Source of the DNA: Tilletia caries
Taxonomy: Eukaryota; Basidiomycota; Exobasidiomycetes; Tilletiales; Tilletiaceae
Reading direction: 5' to 3'
NCBI GenBank assembly: GCA_032718865.1
Contig: JALUTQ010000001.1
Location: forward strand, 1,178,001 to 1,242,000
Length of the DNA: 64,000 nt
Position numbers and translations under genes: made by a program. Position 1 is the stretch's first letter, and every line of letters starts with the position of its first letter. The notes under the pieces were generated by a model. The model did not search any database. It had not been told where the DNA came from and was given only the letters and a program-made list of their open reading frames with translations. Shown here in pieces: positions 1 through 11,461 of the stretch.

Positions 1-78
1 GTTCTCGATAGAATCCAAGTTGTTCACGTGTTTACATGCTGACTTGGTTATGTCCCCTTGTTTTGTTTTCTCTCACAG

Positions 79-2707
79 CCGGTATCATTGCCTCCGCCAA
101 GGCTGGGTGAGCTCCGTTGTTCTGTTTCGCGTCTTCTTAGGCATCATGCTGATTATATGTTCGCCTTGCGATAAACCTCTCGCCACAGTGACATGCGATT
201 CACCGACACTCGTGATGACGAGAAGGAGCGTGGTATCACCATCAAGTCGACTGCCATCTCCATGTACTTCGAGATGGAGAAGGCTGCCCTCGACGCCGTC
301 ACCCAGAAGACTGACGGTCCCCACTTCTTGATCAACTTGATCGACTCTCCCGGTCACGTCGACTTCTCTTCCGAGGTCACCGCCGCTCTCCGTGTCACCG
401 ACGGTGCCCTTGTCGTTGTCGACTGCATTGACGGTGTCTGTGTACAAACCGAGACCGTTCTCCGACAGTCGCTCGCCGAGCGTGTCAAGCCCGTCTGCTG
501 TGTGAACAAGGTTGACCGTGCCCTGCTCGAGCTCCAGGTCGGAAAGGAGGACCTCTACCAGTCCCTGTCCCGAACCATCGAGTCCGTTAATGTCGTTATC
601 GCCACCTACACTGACGAGGTTCTCGGCGAGTGCCAGGTCTACCCTGAGAAGGGTACCATCGCCTTCGGTTCCGGTCTCCACGGCTGGGCCTTCACTCTCC
701 GTCAGTTCGCCATCCGGTACGCCAAGAAGTTCGGTGTCGACCAGCAGAAGATGATGGACAAGCTCTGGGGCGACAACTTCTTCAACCCCAAGACTAAGAA
801 GTGGACCAAGAACGACAAGGACGCCGATGGACAGCACCTCGAGCGTGCTTTCAACATGTTCGTTCTCGACCCCATCTTCCGTATCTTCGACTCCGTCATG
901 AACTTCAAGAAGGACGAGACCACCAAGATCCTCGAGAAGCTTGAGGTCAACCTGACCTCAGACGAGAGGGACCTCGAGGGCAAGGCCCTCCTCAAGGTCG
1001 TCATGCGCAAGTTCCTGCCCGCTGGTGACGCTCTCCTGGAGATGATTGTCATTAACCTCCCCTCGCCCGTCACTGCTCAACGGTACCGTGTCGAGACCCT
1101 GTACGAGGGTCCTCTCGACGACGAGTCTGCCATTGGTATCCGTGACTGTGACCCCAAGGGTCCCCTCATGCTCTACGTCTCCAAGATGGTTCCCACCTCC
1201 GACAAGGGTCGCTTCTACGCCTTCGGCCGTATCTTCTCAGGTACCGTCCGCTCTGGCCCCAAGATCCGCATTCAGGGTCCTAACTACGTTCCCGGCAAGA
1301 AGGAGGACCTGTTCATCAAGTCTGTCCAGCGCACCGTTCTCATGATGGGCCGAACCGTCGAGCCCATCGAGGACTGCCCCGCCGGTAACATTATCGGTCT
1401 CGTCGGTGTCGACCAGTTCTTGCTCAAGAACGGTACCCTGACCTCGTCGGAGACTGCCCACAACATGAAGGTCATGAAGTTCTCCGTCTCCCCCGTCGTC
1501 CAGGTCGCTGTTGAGGTCAAGAACGCCAACGACTTGCCCAAGCTTGTCGAAGGTCTCAAGCGTCTGTCGAAGTCGGACCCCTGTGTGCAGGCATGGATTG
1601 CCGAGACCGGTGAGCACATTGTTGCCGGTGCCGGTGAGCTCCATCTCGAGATCTGCCTCAAGGATCTCGAGGAGGACCACGCCCAGGTCCCGCTCAAGAT
1701 CTCGGACCCCGTCGTCGGCTACCGTGAGACTGTTCAGGCATCTTCTTCGATGACTGCGCTGTCCAAGTCCCAGAACAAGCACAACCGTCTGTATGTGGAG
1801 GCCCACAAGATGGAGGAGGAGGTTGCCTCCGCGATTGAGTCTGGCAAGATTGGTGCTCGTGACGACTTCAAGGCGCGTGCCAAGATCCTTGCGGACGAGT
1901 TCGGGTGGGACGTGCAGGAGGCCCGTAAGATTTGGTGCTTCGGTCCCGACACGACTGGTCCCAACGTGTTTGTCGATGTGTCGAAGGGTGTCCAGTTCAT
2001 GAACGAGATCAAGGACTCGTGTGTTGCTGCGTTCCAGTGGGCGACCAAGGAGGGTGTATGCTGCGAGGAGAACATGCGGGCAATCCGGTTCAACGTGCTC
2101 GATGTCACCCTGCACACGGACGCCATCCACCGTGGTGGTGGTCAGCTGATCCCTACATGCCGTCGTGTGTGCTACGCCGCTGCGTTGTTGGCGCAACCCG
2201 GTATCCAGGAGCCGGTGTACCAGGTCGAGATCCAATGCCCGGAGACAGGTCTGGGTGGTATCTACTCGACATTGAACAAGCGTCGTGGCCACGTCTTCTC
2301 TGAGGAGCAGCGACCGGGCACACCCATGTACACCGTCAAGGCGTACCTGCCCGTTTCCGAGTCCTTTGGCTTCAACGGTGACCTGCGTCAAGCGACCGGT
2401 GGCCAGGCCTTCCCCCAATCCGTGTTCGACCACTGGGAGACCATGAACGGTGTGGCAAACGACAAGACTGCCAAGCTGTACGAGCTTGTGAGTGTGATGC
2501 CTTTCCTCTCCCTGTGTCTCTCTATACTCTTGACTGATCATGACTCTTGTTCTGTTTTGCAGGTGCAAAAAATCCGCGTCCGGAAGGGACTCAAGGAGGA
2601 TGTTCCCCCGCTTGGTAAGAAGATCATCACCAGGCAAGGTGTTCTTTTGGAATTGGATCTGACTTTCCTTTCCGGCTCTTGCAGACACATACTACGACAA
2701 GCTCTGA
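79..2707 (+). CDS. EFT: Translation elongation factor 2 (eEF2), 5' end outside window
   Basis: eEF2 is the ribosomal translocase GTPase of cytosolic translation. Exons read here are 79-106, 189-2487, 2563-2614 and 2685-2707 (stop TGA). The window opens inside an intron, so about the first 40 residues with the P-loop are missing. Seen: the switch I segment [13 protein letters not shown], the G3 motif DSPGHVDF, the G4 motif NKVD, and near the C-terminus the loop [11 protein letters not shown], whose second histidine is the diphthamide site in the family. The last exon is only 23 nt and gives the conserved tail YYDKL. All introns are GT-AG. Strong codon bias towards C-ending codons fits a highly expressed gene. 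No defect is visible. Confidence 0.97.
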
Positions 2708-3747
2708 TTCTGGGATCTTTTGGAGCACTCTGTTGTCGACACATCCGATGCCGACATTGTCCACATGAACCCCCCTCCCGCCCCTCCATGTTGGCTTGCT
2801 GGGCCCATTTTCCCATGGGTGCTTATGGGGACGTCACTCGCCCCTTGTTCTCGTTGTTCCCCTACTCCCTCTTTCTTACCAGAGCAATCAAATCTGATTC
2901 GCGCCCAACTGGTTGACCGGTCCGAGCTCGTTGCCAGTTTCTTTGCAGGGTTGCCCGTCGATGATGAGTTGAAGTTAGTAAGTCGCGGGATGAGGCGATG
3001 ATGGGCGAAGGGGAAGGGCCGAACTGGGAGACAAGTCTGATGTCAGTGCTGGCTCATGTATCGGCCGGGAGATGGGGAGCAATTTGATTCACCTTGGCAG
3101 GAACGAGCGCGGGTCCAGGAAAGTTCGCGTCCCACGCAAAGTGGAGAGCAAGTCAGGGACGTCGCATGTGGATACATTGATTGATACGAGTTGTGTTCAT
3201 TCGAAGACTTCTGCCCTCCACCTCGTACATCTCGCTCGTACACCGTACATCACGAGGTCGATCCGATTCGGGAGCAGGTGACAGCAGACGCCCATCGCCC
3301 ATCACCGCATCACCCACGCGTCGCTGTCAGGGCAGCATCGAAGTCAGCTACGAGCCAGCAGGACAGCCGCGGCTCCCTTATCGTTGTAGTTCAGGTCTCC
3401 CGAGCCGACGCCGCCCAAGGTCAAGCCCATCCCCGGCCATATATAGCCCGCCCCTCAGCATGCGGTGAGTACTGCATACAACATATGTGACTGGAGACGC
3501 GCTTCATTCGCTGCGTCAGCTCGTCTTTTCTCATCATCCTTCCTTCATTGCTTCCTCATTTCTTTATTTGTCCCCCCTAATCGCTTCCCCCCCGTCGTCC
3601 CGCTTGGTGCACGCGGTGTGTGAATCCCGGGTCTCACCCTCTTGTCCGACGCACGTCGTACTCGCCCCACGCAAATCCGCCTCACCTCAATAATCGCTCC
3701 TGAACTCAAATCCTGCACTCCGACATAACCTTTGCCAACTGGACACC
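2708..3747. other. Intergenic: eEF2 3' region and upstream region of the large Ser-rich gene
   Basis: No gene is supported in this 1 kb. The second half is pyrimidine-rich (runs of C and T around 3520-3720), as is common in fungal promoters and 5' UTRs. Confidence 0.6.
3440..3445 (+). promoter_or_regulatory. Possible TATA box of the Ser-rich gene
   Basis: TATATA lies about 300 nt before the ATG at 3748. A GTGAGT about 20 nt downstream (around 3464) could open a 5' UTR intron. Position and motif only; there is no transcript evidence. Confidence 0.3.
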
Positions 3748-6700
3748 ATGATCGACGTCATGATCAGCGCCAGTCCCGACTCCGCCATGGCTCTGGCTCA
3801 GGACGGCGGTCTGCACAGCTCAGGCCAGCACCGTCAGCAGCGTCCACAAATCAGCACGCCTGCCTCGCCAGTTCAGGGAAGTCCCAGCCCATTCAACTCC
3901 CATGGCACCCGCTCCCGTGGTCACACCGTCACAGGAGGGAACAAGTTCACGGCCCTCATGGGTTCCATCCGCGGGTCTGCGTCCAAGTCCAATCTGAAAG
4001 ACGCGCACGACGCAGCTGGCTCCCACGCATTTACTTCTATCGGCGATGACTCCTCGGGCACGGCGAGAGGAGGGCATAGCAGTAGCGCTTCGACGAGCAA
4101 GTTTTCCGCTCTTGGTCAGGGCATCCGCGAATTTGGAGCAAAGCCACCGGGGAACAGGGGCAGAGGGGGTTCCCTTGGAGGTCACCAGTCGTACGCGGAC
4201 GATGGCTATGTGCCCTACAACGGGCCCATCGAAGCTCCACCACAACCTGCCTCCAGGTTGGGAAATGAGCTCCTTCCGCCGATCCAGGCCTCTTTCGGTC
4301 CGACGATCAGTCAGCAGCTTCGGGGTTCAGCAGCCTTCTCAGCCTCCGCTACTGCTGCTGCCAATGACTCTGATAGTCGCCTTCGCTCCCTGTCCCCGTC
4401 AGCACAAAATGCTAAGCAGGGAACTCCGCTCAGGAACAGTCCTCAGCCAGGCCCCCCACCGTCCTCTCCGCTTCCCAGTCTCCCCACATCTGCGGCCTTT
4501 GTCTTTCCACGCTCGACCTCCAGGCAGCCGCAGATCACCTTGTCAACAAGTCAGACCCACAGCACTTCGATGCTTCCCACTGATGAGACACCCCACAGGT
4601 CGGAGGCCGTTTCAATGGCACAGCGATATTCTCAGCCCTACAGCCGGCCCGTCGAGGCCCCCTCTCGAACTGCCGCTTCATGGGCTTCTCCGCCTCCCGC
4701 CATTTCCCACCAGTCGGCGAGCCCAAAGCTACAGGAGGGATTGCTGGTGGACTTTGACTCGGTCGCAAATCTCCATCGCAGACCATCCCTCGGCACCGGC
4801 TTGCCCACCGCATACACACATGCCTCCGCTGACCGTCCCACCAATATAGACGCCGCGCCGTATTTGCCGGCAGCCCTCTCGTTTGATAGACCGATGCATT
4901 ACCATCAATACCCGGCTCCCGATACCTCCAGTCTGAATCCGGCCGCCTTCCGACCTACCTTTGTCGGATGGACGAAACCAGCGACGACTTCATACCCAAT
5001 CGGCAGCCAGCGCGATGGCGATCTTGACTCCAAGTTGGGCCCACGTAGTCGGGCCCCCAGTAGCATTAACTCTGGCCACAGCTCGGAAGCGCCGGATGCC
5101 TCTTATGTCTACAACAAAGATCACCCCTACGAACGCTCAGGCGTTGGCAGTCACTCTGCACAGACAAGTATGACTTCGGTTCGGACGTTCCCGAGCATAG
5201 GCGCTGCTCAAAACTCCAGCAACAAAGCACGGTCCCACGTGAACACCCCGTCCAGCCAACGTCATCGTCGCGGAGAGAACAGCTCCGGTCATGGCAGTGC
5301 TGGAACGGCCTTGTCAGATTGGGCAGGGTCCAGCAGCCTGGCCCACGTAGGCACCGGCAACACCAGACAGGGAGAGCACGCTTCGCCGAACTTGGGTAGT
5401 ATCGACTCCTTTGCGCAGATCGAGAACTCCATTCGAGGACCACACGAAGCGCTTGGACTCGGTCCCGCCAGCAGGTCTGTCAACGCTGTTTTGGCTAGGG
5501 GCCGGCAGCCACGCAACGTGGCGAGCGTTCCAGACTTGCGTGCGCTACCCGTGGTCATGGTGGACGCTTCCGCCGTCGAGCCAGAGGCGGCTGATGGTGA
5601 GCTGTCGGACGACCGACAATCCGATCCTGAGCCAGTCGAAGTCACCACATCACCTCGGACGGCAGATTTGCTTCGACTGGAACAGAGTACTCCTGAGCAA
5701 CTTCGGTTGGAAACGCCAAGTGGACCGATCAGCATCATCTCAGACTTGGCGTCTCACCGACCGCAGGCTCCGCTCTCGCCTATACCCAGCTCCATGGCCT
5801 CTCCCCGTACCGAACGCAACCTTGACGGATCTTCTCCGAGCACAAGAGACATCAGCAACAGCGGAGAGAACTCGACGCCACTCCAGTCCAGTCGTTCAAA
5901 CGGGTCCAGGTCCGACAGCAATGCCACCAACTCGGCGTCTCCTGGTCGACGTCCAGATCAGGTACGAAGGCGTGGCCACAGCGACGTGGTTTTCCGCACC
6001 CCAAGCCCACAAGGTCCGGAGACGTGGTCGATGCGGGAGCGCAAGGTGACCCAAGCCAAGTTCCACCTGCTACAACAACTTCACTTGGAAGAGCTTATTC
6101 AGCATTCTGTCGAATTTTCTGGTGTGCTTGAACCGGAGAGCGGGTGCGATGCTGTCTTTCGACCCCGTCCGGCGCTTAAGAACCGTGGTGCGGATACATC
6201 TCGACGCTACCAGATGGCTGGCCTTCCCGAATGGGCATCGGCTTCTTCTTCTGGGCATGGTAGTCACAGCACCATCGTCCCGTTGGAGGCCGGATTCGAA
6301 CGGCACCGTGCTCTTCGGGGCCAAGCCCGGAACCCAACGCAGGCGCACCGACGCACGCAGACTGAAGGAGCGAGCCTCGACTCCCATTTTGAACTCATGT
6401 CCAGTCATGATCGTCAGCCCGCTGTGCTCCAGGCAGGTCGTCAGCCCTTCTTTCATCACCGCATGCCGCCAGAGCCGCCCCGCGATACTACGGCGGACAA
6501 GACTCAGCCTGGGCCGATCCGCTCGGCTGCCGCTGCCGTTGCTGCACCGGTAGCTTGGTGTACCAACACAGGCGATGTGTCTTATGAGAGCGTCGATGAG
6601 CCTGTTAAGACTGCGCCAGAGTACGCTACGTTGCCCATCGAGAAGCGAGCATCGCAGGCTGGAGGCGAAGTCGAGCTGGTTTACAGAATGCGCTCGATTC

Positions 6701-9498
6701 CAGTCGGAGCACAGAATCCGGTCACACCAGAGGGTCGCCGGGAGCGAAGCTTCAGCATCCCACTGCGCAAACAGCCGCCTACACCAGATCTGATCCGCAC
6801 TGGTGACTCATCCCCCGAGATCGATGAGCTCGATACTCCCGATCTCTCGACTGTCATAGCGGATGGTATCTGGCTTGATGCACAGCGAGCCAAGTGGCGA
6901 GAGCAGTATCGTAAAGGCTTGGACTCGAGCCCTGCTGTTGTATCATGGCGTCGCCGAAGCCTCAGCCGCAGTCGCAGCATGAGTCGAACGCTCAATGAGC
7001 TGCCCCGAGGTGTTGATCCGACATTTTACGATCAATACCGGAAGACTCGGAACGATGGTGCGTCGTCACATGATGACGCTGCTCTGGATCCCCGTGGTGG
7101 TGTTCTCGACAAGCTGCAGAAGAAGTACAAGGGTGATGATGACCAGCCGCGTGGACGGGTCGCCCGTCAAGCTATCGATGACGATCGCAAATATCGCACC
7201 CACCAGCGTAACAAATCCTTGCGTCACTCGCGAAGCAGCCCGCAGTTACGCAAGGGTGCATTGTTTGCCGATGAAGCCGGAGAGAAACCCTTGCCGTCCA
7301 TGCCGCCGACAACGAGGACTCGAACTCATGCTGGTCTAGGACTCAACCAAGAAGCAGAGCTCAACGGTCCTCGCAGCACGAGTCCGGAGATTCCGACTTC
7401 GTTCGAACCCTTCGCCCGTCGCCGTGTGGCGTCTCTTGGTAAAGAAGCGGCTCGAAAGGCAGCTGCGGCTGCAGCCCGCGAGAAAGCGCACCGGCGCAAT
7501 CGCAGTGCGAGCCTGAGTCCGGAACGACTGGCTACCAGGCAACGTGTCGATAGAAAGCATTCCAAGCAGAATTCTGGTCTTAGCGCCATCTTCGGTCGTA
7601 AGGTGAGTGACTTTCTATCTTCACCTCTACCTTTAGTTCGGATTTTGATGACGTGTGGCAACGGAACTGACGTTGTGAGCTTTGATCGTGGACAGAGCCG
7701 CTCGCCCGGGCCCTTCGCGGTCCCCTCCGCACAGCCACAGTCGGGTCATCGGTACCGTAAATCAGCGACATCCATGTCCCGCATGCGCGTGCACAGAAAC
7801 AGCGCTTCCTGGGACCGGGCCGTCGAGACAGATAGCCCTGTCCTTCTGATCGGCGAGGAGCGCCTCAGTGCGTTGCAGGCTGAGGCAGGAGCTTGGGAGC
7901 CCAAATCGGTTGTCACGGATGTCCCTGTTGTGATAGCAACTTCTCCGACGGGCCAGCGGCGCTCAGACATTGAGTTGTACCACGGCAGTCCCGTCACCGG
8001 GCATGGAGCTTTCCAGTTCCCTGTGCCACCCGGCGAGGGCGGTGTCGCGGTCGTGTCCGGTGTGGCGATCGGATCTCCGCCAGCTTCGCAACTCAACGAC
8101 AGCATCACTGATTCGTACAGCTCGAAGGCTCCTGCATTGACCACTGCTGGTCGTCATGCGACAACACCAAGCTATCATCGTCAGACAGATTCCAGTGACC
8201 TGCGTGCGATGCTTCGGAATGCCCATCGTTCGGAGAGCGAGATGTCAAATGAATACAATACGGGACTGGCATCTCTTCCCGCACCATCGCGGCGACGGGG
8301 TCGGAATCCCAGCGACGAAGGTCGACATGAGAGCCAAGGAAGCTCAGAGCTTCGGCTCGGTCCAGGACGGCTCCCTCGGTCGCCTCTTCTTGAGCACCCA
8401 TTCAATACCCCTCAATTTGCGATGCCGTCAGTTCTTCAGGCAGGTGCAGCAAACAACATCCGAGATCGCTCCGGGTCCGCTCTTTCCGGCTCGGATCCAC
8501 GATCAACGCCGAACAGTCTTGGCGCCGGTTCCCAATCTGGTTCGGGAAGTAACCGAAGAGAACTGAATGGGAACCGGTCCGCTAGCTCGGCTGAATCGTG
8601 CGATACCCGACCAGGCAGCGTCACCCGCGAAGTATGGATGATGGACAGTGGATCGAGGGAAGACGACGAAGAGGCGCAGTTCCAGGGCCTGTTCTTCATG
8701 CCTCCGCTGAGTGATGGGTCGGTGCCAAGAAGCCCGCACATTCACGACGGTCGCCCCATGGACTCGGTGGCCGGCGGCAGCAGAGTGATGCTTCCGCTCC
8801 CTCGAGGCTCTCGTGAGAAGATTGACGACGAGCTTGAGGAGTCTTCGGAGGAGATGCAGTCCATCTCGATAAAACCGACCAATCAACTGAGTGCTTCTCG
8901 CGCCAGCTCGGACATCTCCCCCAAGGTGCCCGCCGGATCCTCGCAGAGCAGGCCCCGCGAAGAGAAGGTGAAGGACGACTCGCCAGTTCTGGGAGCCTCG
9001 ACTGCCACCGTTGCTCCTGTCGCTGGGTCGACGTCTCTCGCGGCCCGACAACTGAGCCCTCTGCCTGATAGTCTCGCTTCGACTACGTTCTTCCTGCGAC
9101 CAGCTACAGATAACGCGGCATCGACGAAGGATGTGGCCGCGCCGAGCGTATCGTCCAAGCGTGGCTTCCGCCTTGGTCATGTGGCCGGTGCTGAGCAAAC
9201 CCCACAGATCGTGGAGCGGTCGTCCATGAGCCGATCCTCGAGCTCGACGGGTTTACAACGTACATTCCGCCGGGGACCTACCTCGACGTCGAGCGACACC
9301 TACAGCATCCTTGCCGCTACCACTCTCATGGATGAGTTGGCGGAGAGCATGATGGTCCATCCGAACACGTCTGCCGTCAGCGACGATGATCTGGATCACG
9401 ATCGTGAAGGGGGTCAGCCCCGGAACGCTCGGCTCCTCAGCTTTGCCAGCCAAGTTGGTGAGGTTGGCATGTATGAGGATGATCTAGACACACCATAG
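3748..9498 (+). CDS. Very large Ser/Pro-rich low-complexity protein, unknown function
   Basis: I do not recognise this protein. Exons are 3748-7602 and 7696-9498, giving 1885 aa after splicing. Most of the chain is Ser-, Pro-, Gln- and Arg-rich and predicted disordered. The more ordered-looking parts are a short helix-like stretch near residues 765-800 (QQLHLEELIQHSVEF), a basic Ala-rich helix near 1230-1250, an RS-like stretch (SLSRSRSMSRT) near 1070, and a conserved-looking tail (TYSILAATTLMDELAESMM). The start has a good context (acaccATG). The 93-nt intron has no stop and is a multiple of three, so the unspliced message also encodes a full-length protein. No signal peptide or membrane segment. 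It may be a scaffold or regulatory protein, but that is a guess from composition. Confidence 0.8.
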   Translation: MIDVMISASPDSAMALAQDGGLHSSGQHRQQRPQISTPASPVQGSPSPFNSHGTRSRGHTVTGGNKFTALMGSIRGSASKSNLKDAHDAAGSHAFTSIGDDSSGTARGGHSSSASTSKFSALGQGIREFGAKPPGNRGRGGSLGGHQSYADDGYVPYNGPIEAPPQPASRLGNELLPPIQASFGPTISQQLRGSAAFSASATAAANDSDSRLRSLSPSAQNAKQGTPLRNSPQPGPPPSSPLPSLPTSAAFVFPRSTSRQPQITLSTSQTHSTSMLPTDETPHRSEAVSMAQRYSQPYSRPVEAPSRTAASWASPPPAISHQSASPKLQEGLLVDFDSVANLHRRPSLGTGLPTAYTHASADRPTNIDAAPYLPAALSFDRPMHYHQYPAPDTSSLNPAAFRPTFVGWTKPATTSYPIGSQRDGDLDSKLGPRSRAPSSINSGHSSEAPDASYVYNKDHPYERSGVGSHSAQTSMTSVRTFPSIGAAQNSSNKARSHVNTPSSQRHRRGENSSGHGSAGTALSDWAGSSSLAHVGTGNTRQGEHASPNLGSIDSFAQIENSIRGPHEALGLGPASRSVNAVLARGRQPRNVASVPDLRALPVVMVDASAVEPEAADGELSDDRQSDPEPVEVTTSPRTADLLRLEQSTPEQLRLETPSGPISIISDLASHRPQAPLSPIPSSMASPRTERNLDGSSPSTRDISNSGENSTPLQSSRSNGSRSDSNATNSASPGRRPDQVRRRGHSDVVFRTPSPQGPETWSMRERKVTQAKFHLLQQLHLEELIQHSVEFSGVLEPESGCDAVFRPRPALKNRGADTSRRYQMAGLPEWASASSSGHGSHSTIVPLEAGFERHRALRGQARNPTQAHRRTQTEGASLDSHFELMSSHDRQPAVLQAGRQPFFHHRMPPEPPRDTTADKTQPGPIRSAAAAVAAPVAWCTNTGDVSYESVDEPVKTAPEYATLPIEKRASQAGGEVELVYRMRSIPVGAQNPVTPEGRRERSFSIPLRKQPPTPDLIRTGDSSPEIDELDTPDLSTVIADGIWLDAQRAKWREQYRKGLDSSPAVVSWRRRSLSRSRSMSRTLNELPRGVDPTFYDQYRKTRNDGASSHDDAALDPRGGVLDKLQKKYKGDDDQPRGRVARQAIDDDRKYRTHQRNKSLRHSRSSPQLRKGALFADEAGEKPLPSMPPTTRTRTHAGLGLNQEAELNGPRSTSPEIPTSFEPFARRRVASLGKEAARKAAAAAAREKAHRRNRSASLSPERLATRQRVDRKHSKQNSGLSAIFGRKVSDFLSSPLPLVRILMTCGNGTDVVSFDRGQSRSPGPFAVPSAQPQSGHRYRKSATSMSRMRVHRNSASWDRAVETDSPVLLIGEERLSALQAEAGAWEPKSVVTDVPVVIATSPTGQRRSDIELYHGSPVTGHGAFQFPVPPGEGGVAVVSGVAIGSPPASQLNDSITDSYSSKAPALTTAGRHATTPSYHRQTDSSDLRAMLRNAHRSESEMSNEYNTGLASLPAPSRRRGRNPSDEGRHESQGSSELRLGPGRLPRSPLLEHPFNTPQFAMPSVLQAGAANNIRDRSGSALSGSDPRSTPNSLGAGSQSGSGSNRRELNGNRSASSAESCDTRPGSVTREVWMMDSGSREDDEEAQFQGLFFMPPLSDGSVPRSPHIHDGRPMDSVAGGSRVMLPLPRGSREKIDDELEESSEEMQSISIKPTNQLSASRASSDISPKVPAGSSQSRPREEKVKDDSPVLGASTATVAPVAGSTSLAARQLSPLPDSLASTTFFLRPATDNAASTKDVAAPSVSSKRGFRLGHVAGAEQTPQIVERSSMSRSSSSTGLQRTFRRGPTSTSSDTYSILAATTLMDELAESMMVHPNTSAVSDDDLDHDREGGQPRNARLLSFASQVGEVGMYEDDLDTP

Positions 9499-10222
9499 AC
9501 CTAGACTGCTCCCTTATTCCGGCGTTACGGACATCATCGGTTCGCAAGCCGCCCCACGCTCTTTACAACAACTGCTTTCCGCCACCTTCTCTCGCCTTCG
9601 CCTTTCGACTTCAATGCCTGCCGAGCCTTTTGCCGGCTTTGCGTCCGCTTTCTCTTACCGCCCCGCGGACACTGCTCCTTTGAAGCAGCTCTAGGACTCG
9701 ACTTTCCGACTCCCTGGACAATCTACCTACCGCTATTGCCGTTCTGAAGGGCTTCTCTGTTCTTCAACATCCACAATCCTTTGGCTTCTTCCCTTCTTTG
9801 GTTTCTACGCCGTGGCCCCCCCCCTCCTTGTCCACTCCGAATCCTCCCTTCAGCGGTTCGTTGTGCATACCCTCGCTCTTTTCCAGACTGCCCTCCCCGC
9901 CCCCTTGTCCTTATTGCCCACTTCACCCTTGGGTTTGGTACTTCCCAGACATATATATCTTATCGAGCTGCGTTAAAATAATGGTTCTGCATAAGTCAAC
10001 GCCTGAAGCCTGAAGCCCTGAAGGTGGCAATTTGTCATGCATTCAGACGTTCCGATTTGCCAGTGGTTCGCCTCCAATTTTGATTCCGCAGGATACCTTA
10101 CGGTACAAGATATGGAGACATCTGTAGGTTGCAAGATGGCAGGATGGGAAGTTGGGTGGCGGATTCCAACTGCCCTATGCGTGGGGGCCGCGGTTTGATC
10201 GATATTTCGATGGTGGTGAAAT
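9499..10222. other. Intergenic between convergent genes
   Basis: Pyrimidine-rich 3' region shared by the Ser-rich gene and QCR7. I see no coding exon, RNA gene or repeat here. Confidence 0.6.
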
Positions 10223-10950
10223 CTAGTGCTTCTTCTCGATCTTGACGGTGTCCCATGCGGCGCGCTCGTCGTCCTCCTTTCGTACCTCTTCGACGAGAGG
10301 TGCCAGGTAGCGTTGGTCCTAGGACGGATGAGAGATGTTCCATCAGCACAAAACGCACCGGGAACAAACGAGTGGGCGCCGATTTCTGCTCACCTCTGAG
10401 GAAGTCAACCACTCCTCCTTGGGGAGCTCACGGTGGAGAACGCTGAGGTGAATGGCCCGCCGGAGACGGTAGGCGCGGTCATAGGATTCCCGCTCGGTGA
10501 GACGACCGATGGCCTTCTGCACACCCTCGTCCTCCTCGATGATGAGATCGTCGTACTTGAGCCCGACCTTGCGGTGGCCTGCTGCTTGCGCGTATGCATT
10601 TGCGACAGGAGTGACGAAGCGGGAGAGAGCGGGCGAGTTCTTGACGAAGCTCGCGAGAGAGATGCCAGACTTGAGCGACTGTAAATGCCAAGGGGAAGAC
10701 GGCGAAAAGCAGTCAGCACGGAGTCCTCGTCACGGGTAGCGCAGAGAAGCCAGTGCAGCCATGCGCATGTAACAACTCGCGCGTCTCTTCCCTCCTCCGC
10801 AGCTTCCGTGGCTTCTTGTGCTGACGCCAGCGCTGGCCATCCGAAAGTTTCCCTCCTCCCGCCTCCGTTCCGCCTCCCAAGCCCGCGGCCCCTCCGAGAG
10901 CGGCCCTGCGCAGGGCAATCCTGTTTCCGTGCACGCCAAGCACTCACCAT
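10223..10950 (-). CDS. QCR7: Cytochrome bc1 complex subunit 7 (ubiquinol-cytochrome c reductase 14 kDa subunit)
   Basis: Small matrix-side subunit of respiratory complex III in the inner mitochondrial membrane. Exons are 10948-10950 (only the ATG), 10394-10678 and 10223-10318, 127 aa in total, the usual family length. Family hallmarks are visible: the GLKYDDL segment followed by EEDEGVQKAI, then R-RLRRAI, then LPKEEW, and a C-terminal acidic/basic tail ending in KIEKKH. The 269-nt first intron directly follows the initiator codon (ATG|GTGAGT); the second exon opens with SLKSGISLASFVK, which completes a normal QCR7 N-terminus. It diverges from HEM14, another mitochondrial gene. Confidence 0.93.
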
Positions 10951-11461
10951 GATGGGCAGATTCGAAAGCGCTGCTGCTGTTGGCTGTATGCGTGAGAGTC
11001 GTCTGTGAAAAGGGAGGCGAGCCTTGGTGATTGATGGCCGGCCCACCATTGGACGCAGGTCGCAGACCCGCGCGCTCGAGTCTGAAAACGTTCGGAGACT
11101 TCGGAACGATCTTGCCCGACGAGTTTTCCTTTTTAATTTCGCAGATCACGTGGTTTAATCCTGGTAAACGGTAAACTCCCATCACCCACTTCAACAAGGA
11201 CACGCTCACTCACTCATTCATTCAATTGCTCGGTGAGCTCAAAGGTACATACAGCTCGAAGATAGGCAGCTTTTCCGGTCGTTCATCTCTCGCTTTCGCT
11301 GGTCAGAGTCTGCAGGAACTCGAATCTGCGTCGAGCGAAGATACATCGAAGTTCAGGCCGGGTCGAAGGAATATTGGCACCAGAACAAATTCTGAGAAGA
11401 TTGCCTCAGCCAAGATCCAACACAAGATAGAACCACCCAAGGACGGTCATAATTCATCATA
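10951..11461. promoter_or_regulatory. Shared divergent promoter of QCR7 and HEM14
   Basis: This 511-bp gap lies between the start codons of two divergent mitochondrial-function genes. Two CCAAT boxes in reverse orientation (ATTGG) are visible at 11048-11052 and 11373-11377. CCAAT is the site of the HAP complex, which in fungi controls respiratory and haem genes. That link is inference; CCAAT also occurs by chance. Confidence 0.35.

Noticed and set aside
1237..2688. Long open frame on the minus strand opposite eEF2
   Set aside because: It mirrors the strong codon bias of eEF2, which leaves the antisense frame open; no family resemblance and no splice logic.
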